From contig JAFVXC010000022.1 in NCBI GenBank assembly GCA_017501345.1, forward strand, positions 5,586 to 69,585: a stretch of DNA of 64,000 nucleotides. Reading direction: 5' to 3'. Origin of the DNA: Clostridia bacterium. Its GTDB lineage: Bacteria > Bacillota_A > Clostridia > Oscillospirales > CAG-272. The notes below the pieces were generated by a model. That model was not told the origin of the DNA. It did not search any database and saw only the letters and a program-made list of their open reading frames with translations. Both the position numbers and the translations under genes were made by a program. Below, piece after piece: positions 35,024 through 43,442 of this stretch (its first letter is position 1; each line of letters starts with the position of its first letter).

Positions 35024-35785
35024 ATGGCACACGACTCCGAACGAGAATCGACCGTTTCCTATCTCGGTAGGGTTCTGACGGTATTCGTCGAAAAACCGCC
35101 GGGCAAGAACCGTTGCCCTGCCGCATATTCAGGCTTCTTCCGCAAGGGCTCCTTCCGAATGCGGATCTATGTCGTCGGCATCCACAAAAGTCCCGGGCCC
35201 TCCTTCACGGGGCGCGTGATCGGTCTCATATACGACAAAAGGACCGATACACACCCCCACCACCGTCCTGATGCGATGGTGCTTGCTCCCACCTCACAGA
35301 AGCTGAATCAGGCAGAGATCGCAGAACGCATCTTCACCGAGGCGGATTCGGAGAAGCACCGCATCGAGCCCCTTTACCACAAATCCTGCGGTGCGATCGT
35401 GTACAGACGCGGTGCCGAGGGACTTGAATTTCTCGTTCTCAACGAGCAGCATTCGGACAAATGGGGCTTCCCCAAGGGGCATATGGAGCGCGGTGAGAGC
35501 GAGCACGAAACCGCAAAGCGCGAGATCCTCGAGGAGGCAGGCTTCACCCCCGAATTTCTGACCGGCTTTCGCGAGGAGATCCACTACCGTATTTCGGCAA
35601 CGGGGGAAAAATCCGTGGTCTATTTCCTTTCGGAATACGACGGCCCTATAACGGTTCGCCCGAACGAGATCGCGGCGTACGCCTGGATTAAGCTCGACGT
35701 AGCGCGGCAATATCTCCACCGCGCGAACCTGATGCGTGCGATCGAGCGTGCAAACGACGCAGTACTCGCAGCAACGGAGGCGTGA
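35024..35785 (+). CDS. Nudix hydrolase with N-terminal inorganic-pyrophosphatase-like domain
   Basis: A 253-residue two-domain protein. Residues about 12-105 (LGRVLTVFVEKPPG ... FTGRVIGLIYDKRTD ... AMVLAPTSQKLNQAEI) resemble the fold of family I inorganic pyrophosphatase-like proteins, but the metal-binding Asp cluster is not visible. Residues about 115-245 form an Ap4A-hydrolase-type Nudix domain with the box GFPKGHMERGESEHETAKREILEEAGF. The start at 35024 follows GGAG by 7 bases; an ATG at 35012 has no ribosome site. Likely a housecleaning hydrolase of dinucleoside polyphosphates. The Nudix call is firm, the N-terminal one moderate. Confidence 0.82.
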   Translation: MAHDSERESTVSYLGRVLTVFVEKPPGKNRCPAAYSGFFRKGSFRMRIYVVGIHKSPGPSFTGRVIGLIYDKRTDTHPHHRPDAMVLAPTSQKLNQAEIAERIFTEADSEKHRIEPLYHKSCGAIVYRRGAEGLEFLVLNEQHSDKWGFPKGHMERGESEHETAKREILEEAGFTPEFLTGFREEIHYRISATGEKSVVYFLSEYDGPITVRPNEIAAYAWIKLDVARQYLHRANLMRAIERANDAVLAATEA

Positions 35786-35810
35786 TACCTGAAATTTAAC
35801 AAAAACCGTA

Positions 35811-35849
35811 AAAAGGTCTGTTCTTTCTCGGGAACAGACCTTTTATTTC
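35811..35849 (+). terminator. Intrinsic terminator after the Nudix gene
   Basis: AAAAGGTCTGTTC (35811-35823) pairs with GAACAGACCTTTT (35832-35844) and is followed by ATTTC. It lies immediately before the next promoter. Confidence 0.85.
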
Positions 35850-35861
35850 GTCTGTTTTTAT

Positions 35862-35869
35862 GTTATAAT
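35862..35869 (+). promoter_or_regulatory. Extended -10 promoter of the kinase-regulator operon
   Basis: TGT-TATAAT is seen (TATAAT at 35864-35869) with only a weak -35. An in-frame ATG at 35868 overlaps this box and would lie upstream of the transcript, which decides against it as start codon. Confidence 0.65.
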
Positions 35870-35900
35870 GAAAAAAACGGATAAAGTGAGGGTATTGCGA

Positions 35901-37142
35901 TTGAAGGTTTTGAATTTTGGATCCTGCAATATGGATTACGTTTACAAGCTCCATCACATCGCTGTGACGGGCGAGACTGAGCACAGTGATCGTATGGACG
36001 TTTTCGCGGGCGGCAAGGGGCTGAATCAATCGATCGCCATCGCACGCGCGGGAGCGGATGTCTGCCACGCGGGATGCATCGGAAGGGACGGCGAGCTTCT
36101 TCTCACCGCAATGCGTGAAAGCGGCGTGGACGTTACGAACGTTCGCGTTCTTAACGAAAAAACCGGTCACGCGATCATACAGGTGAGCGATACGGGCGAA
36201 AACGCGATTATCGTCTACGCGGGCGCAAATGCCTGTATCACCGAGGCCTTCATCGACGAGGTACTCAACGGCTTTTCAGAAAGCGATCTGCTCGTTTTGC
36301 AAAACGAAACGAGCAACGTGGAATACATCATCGAGCGCGCCTATGAGCGCGGAATGCGCGTGGTATTCAATCCTTCCCCGATAAGCGACACGATCGGACG
36401 CGTAAATTTTGATCACATCTCCTTTGTGATCCTGAACGAAATCGAGGCGAAGTGTATCTCGGGCAGCGATATTCCCGAAAAATTTCTCGCCTATATGTCG
36501 GAGCATCACCCGAACACGCGGGTGCTTCTGACGCTCGGCAACAAGGGATGCATTTACCGCGACGGCGAGGAGACCCTCCATCAATCGGCGTTCTCGGTCG
36601 AGGTCGTGGACACCACCGCCGCAGGCGACACCTTTACGGGATATTTCGTCGCTTCCCTCTGTCAGGAGATACCCGCACGTGACGCATTGCGCCTTGCATC
36701 TGCGGCGGCTGCCATCGCAGTCTCCCGCAAGGGGGCTTCCCCGTCGATCCCCTACGCGGATGAGGTTCGGGAAACACTCCCCTCGCTTCGGGAATGCGGG
36801 GGCGGTGCGAGCGGTACGTCGGAACGCCTCAAAGGAACGGTCGACGATTATCTGAAGCGCACATACAAGGACGCCTCCCTAACGGAGCTTGCGGAGCTGC
36901 TCGGATATTCCGCGCCGTATGCGGGAGAGCTCGTTCGCAAAACGCTTGGTAAATCCTTCTCGGCGCTCCTTCACGAAAAACGCTGCGCGATCGCGGCGGA
37001 GCGGCTGATCGGGACCGAGGACTCCATCAGAGAGATCATCGACGGAGTCGGATACAGCAACGAGAGTTATTTTCGGAAGCTCTTTCGGGAAATTTACGGC
37101 AAAACACCGTTTGAATACAGAAAAATGAGGAGGAACAGCTGA
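35901..37142 (+). CDS. PfkB/ribokinase fused to an AraC-type DNA-binding domain
   Basis: A 413-residue fusion. Residues about 1-300 are a PfkB kinase: NFGSCNMDYVYKL, FAGGKGLNQSIAIARAGADV (sugar binding), LTLGNKGCIYRDG, and the anion-hole/catalytic motif VVDTTAAGDTFTGYF. Residues about 315-413 are an AraC helix-turn-helix pair (LTELAELLGYSAPYAGELVRKTLG and SIREIIDGVGYSNESYFRKLFREIYGKTP). I place the start at a TTG (35901) because the upstream ATG overlaps the promoter; GAGGG lies 9 bases before it. The nucleoside hydrolase gene follows two bases after the stop. It may phosphorylate ribose and also regulate the operon. Confidence 0.83.
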   Translation: MKVLNFGSCNMDYVYKLHHIAVTGETEHSDRMDVFAGGKGLNQSIAIARAGADVCHAGCIGRDGELLLTAMRESGVDVTNVRVLNEKTGHAIIQVSDTGENAIIVYAGANACITEAFIDEVLNGFSESDLLVLQNETSNVEYIIERAYERGMRVVFNPSPISDTIGRVNFDHISFVILNEIEAKCISGSDIPEKFLAYMSEHHPNTRVLLTLGNKGCIYRDGEETLHQSAFSVEVVDTTAAGDTFTGYFVASLCQEIPARDALRLASAAAAIAVSRKGASPSIPYADEVRETLPSLRECGGGASGTSERLKGTVDDYLKRTYKDASLTELAELLGYSAPYAGELVRKTLGKSFSALLHEKRCAIAAERLIGTEDSIREIIDGVGYSNESYFRKLFREIYGKTPFEYRKMRRNS

Positions 37143-37143
37143 T

Positions 37144-38064
37144 ATGAACGAGCTTCAAAGAAGCAAGAATCTCTCGGTTCCCGAGGGTCGCGTCGACGTC
37201 GTCCTTGACACCGACGCCTACAACGAGATCGACGATCAATTCGCCATCGCGTACCTGCTCAGCTCCAAGGAGAAGCTCACAACGAAGGCGATCTACGCAG
37301 CGCCCTTCCACAACGCAAAATCACGTGATGCGGAGGACGGTATGGAGCATAGCTACGATGAGATCCTGAAGGTACTTGACCTGATGGAGGAGACGTGCGA
37401 GGTATACCGCGGCTCGCGTTCCTTTCTCACGGACGAAAAAACGCCCGTCCTCTCCCCTGCCGCCGAGGATCTCGTGCGCCGTGCGAGCGCATACTCTCCC
37501 GAGAATCCGCTCTACGTTGTCGCGATCGGCGCGATCACGAACGTTGCGTCGGCACTTCTCCTCGATCCCTCGATTGCAGAAAAGCTTGTGATCGTCTGGC
37601 TTGGCGGACACGGATACCATTTCCGCAATACGAAGGAATTCAATATGAAGCAGGACGTTGCCGCGGCACGCGTCGTGATGCAGAGCGGAGCCCCCCTTGT
37701 TCAGCTTCCCTGCAAGGGCGTTGTCAGCGAATTCCGCATTTCGGGTCCCGAGCTCGACTATTGGTTTAAGGGTAAGAATAAGATCGCTACCTACCTCGCC
37801 GAAAACACGCTTCGCGTGATCAGTGATGAGCGGAAGAAGCGTAACTGGACGCGCGTGATCTGGGACGTCACGGCGGTTGCGTGGCTTCTGAACGATAGTG
37901 ATCGCTTTATGCTCTCCCGCGTCACCGAAACGCGTTCCCCGAAATACGACTACACCTACGACACGGAGAATGCAGGTCACCCGATGCGGTACGTTTATTT
38001 CATCAAGCGTGATGAGCTGATGAATGATCTGATCGAGCGCATTACGGGCGTGAAATTCGAATAA
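37144..38064 (+). CDS. Inosine/uridine-preferring nucleoside hydrolase
   Basis: A 306-residue IU-nucleoside hydrolase. The calcium-binding cluster is VVLDTDAYNEIDDQFAIAYLL; later motifs YVVAIGAITNVASAL and VIWDVTAVAWLL include the conserved Asp near the C-terminus. It splits ribonucleosides into base and ribose in the cytosol. AGGAGG precedes its ATG and it begins one base after the kinase stop codon, so the kinase would take up the released ribose. Confidence 0.92.
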   Translation: MNELQRSKNLSVPEGRVDVVLDTDAYNEIDDQFAIAYLLSSKEKLTTKAIYAAPFHNAKSRDAEDGMEHSYDEILKVLDLMEETCEVYRGSRSFLTDEKTPVLSPAAEDLVRRASAYSPENPLYVVAIGAITNVASALLLDPSIAEKLVIVWLGGHGYHFRNTKEFNMKQDVAAARVVMQSGAPLVQLPCKGVVSEFRISGPELDYWFKGKNKIATYLAENTLRVISDERKKRNWTRVIWDVTAVAWLLNDSDRFMLSRVTETRSPKYDYTYDTENAGHPMRYVYFIKRDELMNDLIERITGVKFE

Positions 38065-38078
38065 CGGTATAACAAAAA

Positions 38079-38118
38079 ACGCGAAGGACCTCACGAAACG
38101 TCTTTCGCGTTTTCTTTC
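38079..38118 (+). terminator. Terminator with ACGCGAAGGAC stem
   Basis: ACGCGAAGGAC (38079-38089) pairs with GTCTTTCGCGT (38100-38110) including one G-U pair, then TTTCTTT. The same stem recurs at 39110. Confidence 0.8.
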
Positions 38119-38156
38119 CCTTTTTCGCTCTTATTACACTTTTTCTTTTTTTACTA

Positions 38157-38185
38157 TTTACAATCGATGATATTTGTGCTAAAAT
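38157..38185 (+). promoter_or_regulatory. Promoter of the TlpA-like lipoprotein gene
   Basis: TTTACA (38157-38162), 17 bases, TAAAAT (38180-38185), 64 bases before the ATG. Confidence 0.68.
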
Positions 38186-38249
38186 ATTATCGTAGCAAAA
38201 ATATACAAAAAACTTTTATTAAGCAGGCATATATATCATAGGAGGACTT

Positions 38250-39089
38250 ATGAAAAGATCTACACGAATTTTAGCGCTTTTTCTTTCGGTCCTGATGCTC
38301 TTCAGCCTCCTTTCGCTTACATCGTGTAACACGGGTGGTGAAAGCGGCGGAGAAACAACCGAAAACGGCGGCGAAAGCACAACGGACGACGAAACGACGA
38401 AAGAGCCCGACGTCACCACGGATGGCGATGCATCGCCCGATCCCGAGGCGACTACGGCGAGCGATGTAACGACCGAAGCGGATGTTACGACGGGCGGCGA
38501 CGGAACAACCGAAGCAGACGTCACGACAAACGGTGACGGAACGACCGAAGCAGATGTTACGACGAGCGGTGATGTAACGACCGAGGCAGACGTCACAACA
38601 GGAGGCCCATCGACCGAACCCACTCCCGAGCTCGGGAACGGGGTTGGTGATCTCTGCTACAGCCGAGAGCTCTCGCTCATCTTCGGAAGTGGCACCGTCA
38701 ACATCGAGGATCTGCGCGGAAAGGTCATCATCCTCAACTTCTGGGGGGCGTGGTGCCCTCCTTGCAGAGAGGAGCTGGTGAATGAATTCCCAACCATTCC
38801 CGAGGCCTACGGAAACGACGTTATCGTTCTTACGATCCATAGCGTTTACAGCTACAACGCGGACTCCGTCGACACTCTGCTCACCGAGAGCGGTCTGAAA
38901 AACAATTCCTCGTTCCTCTTTGCGATCGATTCGGGTAACGAGGAATATTACAGTCAGCTCGGCGGAGAAGGCTATTGGCCGTACACTTTGGTCATTGACA
39001 AAAACGGCGTGATTATACAGAAGTTCGTGGGTGCGGTCACCTATGCAGAGGATCTGAAGCCGCTCCTTGACACAGCGGTTGGCAACTGA
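38250..39089 (+). CDS. TlpA/ResA-like thioredoxin-fold lipoprotein with repeat linker
   Basis: A 279-residue lipoprotein: signal peptide with lipobox LTSC (Cys26), a Thr/Glu/Asp-rich linker (about 27-125) containing four 12-residue repeats of the form TTEADVTTGGDG (residues 74-121), and a thioredoxin-like domain (about 135-279) with the active site WCPPC (Cys169, Cys172) and the cis-Pro region GYWPYTLVIDKNG. It is anchored on the outer face of the membrane and probably reduces disulfides of exported proteins or cytochrome-like partners. No partner redox gene is adjacent. GGAGG precedes the ATG. Confidence 0.9.
   Translation: MKRSTRILALFLSVLMLFSLLSLTSCNTGGESGGETTENGGESTTDDETTKEPDVTTDGDASPDPEATTASDVTTEADVTTGGDGTTEADVTTNGDGTTEADVTTSGDVTTEADVTTGGPSTEPTPELGNGVGDLCYSRELSLIFGSGTVNIEDLRGKVIILNFWGAWCPPCREELVNEFPTIPEAYGNDVIVLTIHSVYSYNADSVDTLLTESGLKNNSSFLFAIDSGNEEYYSQLGGEGYWPYTLVIDKNGVIIQKFVGAVTYAEDLKPLLDTAVGN
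38469..38612 (+). repeat. Four tandem 36-bp repeats in the lipoprotein linker
   Basis: Four in-frame 36-bp units encode TTEADVTT followed by GGDG, NGDG, SGDV or GGPS. Synonymous differences between units show that the protein sequence is conserved while the DNA has drifted. Copy number could vary between strains. Confidence 0.85.
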
Positions 39090-39109
39090 TCCTCGGAATA
39101 AGACAAAAA

Positions 39110-39140
39110 ACGCGAAAGACAAATGTCTTTCGCGTTTTTT
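39110..39140. terminator. Bidirectional terminator with ACGCGAAAGAC stem
   Basis: ACGCGAAAGAC (39110-39120), AAAT loop, GTCTTTCGCGT (39125-39135), with A6 before and T6 after. It serves the convergent lipoprotein and rplS genes. The same stem as at 38079. Confidence 0.88.
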
Positions 39141-39160
39141 GATTACCGATCTTGCTAAAA

Positions 39161-39502
39161 TTAGATCTTTTCCTTAACCTTGGAAGCCTTACCAACGCGG
39201 TCGCGGAGGTAGTACAGCTTTGCACGTCTGACCTTACCCTGGCGGATAACGTCAACTGCAACAACGTTCGGAGAATGAAGCGGGAAGGTCTTCTCAACGC
39301 CGCAGCCGTAGGAAATCTTTCTTACGGTGAAGGTCTCGGAGATGCCGCCGCCGTGCTTTGCGATCACGGTGCCGTCGAACATCTGGATTCTCTCGCGTGC
39401 GCCTTCCTTGATTTTGTTGTGAACACGAATCGTGTCACCAATTTCGAAACTCGGTACAGTTTCTTTCTTCTGCTCAGCAGTAAAAGCCTTAATAAGATCC
39501 AT
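39161..39502 (-). CDS. rplS: 50S ribosomal protein L19
   Basis: A 113-residue L19 with the family motifs [26 protein letters not shown] and [37 protein letters not shown] precedes its ATG. It is monocistronic here, without the usual trmD or rimM neighbours, with a leader of about 95 bases. Confidence 0.97.
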   Translation of the reverse strand: MDLIKAFTAEQKKETVPSFEIGDTIRVHNKIKEGARERIQMFDGTVIAKHGGGISETFTVRKISYGCGVEKTFPLHSPNVVAVDVIRQGKVRRAKLYYLRDRVGKASKVKEKI

Positions 39503-39597
39503 CTTTAGGCCCTCCTTATTTCACCGGACGTTCGTGCGTGAGCTAAAGCAGAGGACCGCCCTGTATTTATTGATTCCTGCGGAAGCCCGCAGAACAC
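39503..39597 (-). ncRNA. Possible L19 leader RNA
   Basis: The rplS 5' region contains a TGCGG/CCGCA hairpin followed by ACAGGGCGGTCCTCTGC, resembling the short L19 leader known in Firmicutes. Not checked with a covariance model. Confidence 0.4.
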
Positions 39598-39602
39598 GCA
39601 AT

Positions 39603-39631
39603 ATTATATCATAGAAGCGTTTGTTTTGCAA
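39603..39631 (-). promoter_or_regulatory. Promoter of rplS
   Basis: Minus-strand TTGCAA (39626-39631), 17 bases, TATAAT (39603-39608). Confidence 0.75.
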
Positions 39632-39682
39632 GGGGGATTCAATAAAATACCAAGAAAAATTTGTAAAGTTTTCGTGAACAAG

Positions 39683-41158
39683 TCATCCCCTCGCCCGTCG
39701 TGCGAGTGTAGTGAGGATCCCCTTCAGCGTTTCGAGGATCACCCGCGCATTGATGAGAAGGATCACAGCCGTAAGCCCTGCGGAGATCCACAGGCTGTAT
39801 GCGTGCCCGACAGACATTGAGACAACCTCAGCGAGGAGCAATACGCCACACACGAGGATGCGCAGACGCTGTGGCGGAAAGCGGAGCTGCTTTTGCGCGT
39901 CGATATCTCTGACGATGAACTCAAGCAGATACGCTGCAAAGGTCGCAGCTGCCGCGCCGAACGCACCGTAATGCGGGATCAGAAGCAGATTCAGAATGAC
40001 GTTCAGCACCGCCGCAGAGAGTGCCGTCAAAAACGAATGCACGCTCTTGCGCTTCACAAAATAAATGCTTCCGAGGAAGCGCGAAAGGCTGTAAAAGACC
40101 GTTCCGATCGTAAGGATCGGGATATACTGCCACGCCGCATAGAAGGCGTCTGAAAACAGAATTTTCGCGAAAACCTTCGAAAAGAGCACGATCCCGGCAC
40201 CCACACAGAACAAAACCGCAACAAAGCCCTTATAGACACTACCGTAGAACGCGCTTTTCCGCGCCCGTTCCTCTTCCCCGTTGCCGCTGTCCTCAACGAC
40301 GGCGGAGGTCTTCCACGCGGTCAGAAAGACCGTGCAAAGAAGCGTGAGCAGCGTCGGGATCTTCGCCGCCGCAACGTAAAGGCCGTTGATGTCGCTTCCC
40401 GACTCCAGCATCGCAGTGAGAAGATATCGGTCGGACACGCTGATGATCCACCAAAGGATCGTCGCGGGAACGAGCGGCAGGCTGAATACGATCAGTGCCT
40501 TGGCGGTCTTCTTCCGAACACTTCGGAAGGAAAAGACACGGTAAAGCCGCGCGTAAAAAACGAGGAATACCGTCGTGAGGAAATCCGCGATCACGACCGA
40601 GAGCACGTACCCCGTGATCCCTGCGTCAAAGCCGAGCAGGAGAATCAGGTTCAGCGCGATCACAAGCGCAGTATTCAGGACTCCCTGTACGGTGTAGAGC
40701 GTCGTCTGCTCGCAGGCGCGGACGTATTCTGCCGCGATCGAATGGAGATTCGCGGAGATGACGTAGAGCACCACGAGAAGTCCGTACGCACCGAGGTCAC
40801 CGATGAAATACAGAATCGGCAGAGCGGCGAGAAGCACGAGGCTTCCGATCAGTGTGATGACCGTACAGGTCGAAAAGACCGACTCCCTCGAATGGCTCTG
40901 TGCATCCTTTTCCCGAAGCGAGAAGCGGAATACGCCCTCCGTCACGCCACAGCAGAAGATCGGGATCAGGAAGTTTGCCATATTCGTGATCAGATCTGCG
41001 GTACTGTATTCGTTTGTCGAAAGATAATTTGTGTAAAGCGGCAGGAGCAGAAAAACGAGGAGCTTTGACGCAAAGGTGCCGATCGACAGGATCGCGGTAT
41101 TCTTTAGGAGTCTGCCGTATTTTCCGCGCCTTCCGCCGTTTTCGTTTCCCGTCTGCAT
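39683..41158 (-). CDS. Polysaccharide flippase (Wzx/MATE-like, MVF superfamily)
   Basis: A 491-residue protein with about 14 membrane segments and the N-terminal pattern KNTAILSIGTFASKLLVFLLLPLYTNYLSTNEY typical of O-antigen/teichuronic flippases. It would move lipid-linked sugar chains across the membrane. It is 30 bases after the DUF1015 gene, the last gene of a probable three-gene run (glycerophosphodiesterase, DUF1015, flippase). The glycan is unknown. Confidence 0.85.
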   Translation of the reverse strand: MQTGNENGGRRGKYGRLLKNTAILSIGTFASKLLVFLLLPLYTNYLSTNEYSTADLITNMANFLIPIFCCGVTEGVFRFSLREKDAQSHSRESVFSTCTVITLIGSLVLLAALPILYFIGDLGAYGLLVVLYVISANLHSIAAEYVRACEQTTLYTVQGVLNTALVIALNLILLLGFDAGITGYVLSVVIADFLTTVFLVFYARLYRVFSFRSVRKKTAKALIVFSLPLVPATILWWIISVSDRYLLTAMLESGSDINGLYVAAAKIPTLLTLLCTVFLTAWKTSAVVEDSGNGEEERARKSAFYGSVYKGFVAVLFCVGAGIVLFSKVFAKILFSDAFYAAWQYIPILTIGTVFYSLSRFLGSIYFVKRKSVHSFLTALSAAVLNVILNLLLIPHYGAFGAAAATFAAYLLEFIVRDIDAQKQLRFPPQRLRILVCGVLLLAEVVSMSVGHAYSLWISAGLTAVILLINARVILETLKGILTTLARRARG

Positions 41159-41188
41159 ATCTTGTTCCTTTCCGCTTACATAACAGCG

Positions 41189-42466
41189 TCAGCGTATTTT
41201 TCTAGCCTCGAGATAATAGCGCTTATCTCTTGCATGACCCATCGAGAAGGTCTTGCGCGGAAGTGCGCCGTCGTAAATAACGGTCGGGAACAGCTCGCTC
41301 TTTTCCATTCCCGAAAAGAGAAAGCCGCAGGCGCCGTTTTTCGAAAGAGACGCGAGCGCGTCCTCTCCGTGAATATAGTCGATCGTAACCGCGGGGTGCT
41401 CCTTCATATATCCGTCAAGGAAGGATTGAAGCGAGCCGACGGGAAGCATCGACGTCGGATTTTTGACTGTGATCTCCCCTGTCTCTCCGTCCGAGATCCA
41501 GGTGATCCTCTGGGTCCTGTCATTTCTCGGGCGGCTATTATCCGATGCATACGCCCCGAGTGCCGCGAGGAGATCTGCCTTGTCTGCACCGAATACCACA
41601 CGGTAGATCGGTTCAAAGCGAAGAGCCTCACTATGTAGATTCACGATCTCACAAAGCGCGTAGCGCGCAGGATGCGTTGCTGCGGCAGCATCGCCAATCT
41701 CTGCCTTGATCTCCTCGTAATGCGCCTTGGCAGAGGCAAGCGAGTGGTTGCCGTCACCCACGGCAAAAAGGAGCGGAGCGATGTCTCTGCTTCCGTAGCG
41801 AGTGGCGAGTGCTTCCTTCGTGATCAGCGCCTCGAGGGCGTGCTTGATCTGCGGAAAAAGGTCGCTCGGGATCCATTTGCCCGTGACATGTCCACCGCCG
41901 AGCATCAGGTCGAAGTCATACGCAGTTTCGTATGCGTCGGAGCCACGCCCGATCGGCTCGATCACAGTAAACGCGGGGTCATCGATCAGCAGCATCACGT
42001 GCGGAAGCTCAAGTGCCGCTCCGCGGCGAACTGCCACGCGAGGCGGGATCCGCTCAAGCACGGTACCCTCGGTTGCTCGGATGACAGAGGTCGAGCCCTT
42101 ATCATACGAGTAGTCCTCGAGATCAATGCGCGCGACAATTCCCTCGCGCACTTCACCGTCCGACTGCGTGCGGGAGAGGTAGATCATTCCTTCTCCGTTC
42201 CGGTTCTTCAGAACCGATGAGAGAAGCTCTTCCATTTTTTCGTGAATACGCGGTGCAAGCTCGTCGCGGCGATCAAGATAGACCTCGGGGAGGATCAGAG
42301 AAAGCGTGGAAGGCGCGTCACCGACGGTTTTCTTTACGCTTTCCCAGTATTCGGGCTCGCTTGTGAACTGATCGCAGGCGATCGTCGCCCATTTTCGCCA
42401 CGCTTCCGAATCGTTGATCGGGAGATCGGGCAGAAGGATCTTAGCGGGAAAAAGATACTGTTTCAT
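41189..42466 (-). CDS. DUF1015 family protein
   Basis: A 425-residue protein matching DUF1015: PAKILLPDLP at the start, IYLSRTQSDGEVREGIVARIDLEDY, HVMLLIDDP, FAVGDGNHSLASAKAHYEEIK (the most conserved motif) and a C-terminal MLPVGSLQSFLDGYMKEHP. The family has been linked to HTH-serine kinase-like folds, but no reaction is established for this clade. It lies 43 bases after the glycerophosphodiesterase gene. Confidence 0.85.
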   Translation of the reverse strand: MKQYLFPAKILLPDLPINDSEAWRKWATIACDQFTSEPEYWESVKKTVGDAPSTLSLILPEVYLDRRDELAPRIHEKMEELLSSVLKNRNGEGMIYLSRTQSDGEVREGIVARIDLEDYSYDKGSTSVIRATEGTVLERIPPRVAVRRGAALELPHVMLLIDDPAFTVIEPIGRGSDAYETAYDFDLMLGGGHVTGKWIPSDLFPQIKHALEALITKEALATRYGSRDIAPLLFAVGDGNHSLASAKAHYEEIKAEIGDAAAATHPARYALCEIVNLHSEALRFEPIYRVVFGADKADLLAALGAYASDNSRPRNDRTQRITWISDGETGEITVKNPTSMLPVGSLQSFLDGYMKEHPAVTIDYIHGEDALASLSKNGACGFLFSGMEKSELFPTVIYDGALPRKTFSMGHARDKRYYLEARKIR

Positions 42467-42509
42467 AGGTTACCTCAAATTAAGAAGGGGTAATGCGACA
42501 ATAGCGCAT

Positions 42510-43367
42510 TTATTCGGAGTCATTTGCGTCTTTGGGAAAATCCGCGGGCAAATACTCAAAGATAGGATATTGCTCTTTTCCGAGATACTCCTCGCGTAGG
42601 GCATTTCCCTTCGGAGTCCAGACGAAATGATCGGCTCGGAAAAGCTTTTTACACACAGTGACCGACGGATTTTTCATTCTGCCGTCCGCCGCGATAAAAT
42701 CGGGACGGGAGAAGGCGTTCAGCAGAAGCCCGCTGAGCAGATAATCGGTGGGATTCTTCGAAAATGATCCGTCCTTCTTCTTGATCAGATTGGTGACGAG
42801 CTGACCGCGCACAACGTCGGGGCGGTGCTTCTTCCACCAACGGATCTGCATCGGGTTAAAGGACTCAACACACCAAAGCCCCTCGTACGTCCGCAGGAGC
42901 TTCTCCGCCTTTTCGCACAGACGCATATCGGTAACGCTCTTCCCCTTCAGCTCGATCAAGAGCGGGACCCGTCCTCTGACGAGCGCGAGAACCTCCGTGA
43001 GATACGGGATCTTTTCCGAGGTGCCCTTCAGACGAAGTGCACGAAGCTCATCGGCATCAAGCTCACACAGATTTCGGTCAACGCCCGTCATACGGAAGAG
43101 GTTTTCGTCGTGGAAAACCATCACCCTACCATCGCGCGAAAGCTGAAGATCAAGCTCAATTCCATACCCCTTCCCGATCGCGGCTCGGAAAGCCGTCAGC
43201 GAGTTTTCGGGGATGCCTGCTCCGTGCAGTCCTCTGTGCGCGTACGAGACGCGGAAGGGCTCGCGCTTCGGCGTAGCCTCGCTGATTTTACGCGGTGCGA
43301 TCAGATAAAGATACCCGGCTCCGAGAAGCACGGATGCGGCGGCAACTGATTTCACAAGTTTTGACAT
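42510..43367 (-). CDS. Glycerophosphodiester phosphodiesterase, membrane-anchored
   Basis: A 285-residue protein with an N-terminal membrane segment (about 5-25) and a GDPD TIM barrel. The catalytic motif is YAHRGLHGAGIPENSLTAF, with ELDLQLSRDGRVMVFHDENLFRMTG and LLIELKGK carrying the metal and acid ligands. It releases glycerol 3-phosphate from glycerophosphodiesters or lipoteichoic polymers at the membrane. The ATG at 43367 follows AAGGAACC. Confidence 0.9.
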   Translation of the reverse strand: MSKLVKSVAAASVLLGAGYLYLIAPRKISEATPKREPFRVSYAHRGLHGAGIPENSLTAFRAAIGKGYGIELDLQLSRDGRVMVFHDENLFRMTGVDRNLCELDADELRALRLKGTSEKIPYLTEVLALVRGRVPLLIELKGKSVTDMRLCEKAEKLLRTYEGLWCVESFNPMQIRWWKKHRPDVVRGQLVTNLIKKKDGSFSKNPTDYLLSGLLLNAFSRPDFIAADGRMKNPSVTVCKKLFRADHFVWTPKGNALREEYLGKEQYPIFEYLPADFPKDANDSE

Positions 43368-43442
43368 AACGGTTCCTTTCGGCAAATCGATCCTTTGGGA
43401 TCGGGCTTCGGTGTTCGGATGAAGCACCTATGTAGCTTCGAT

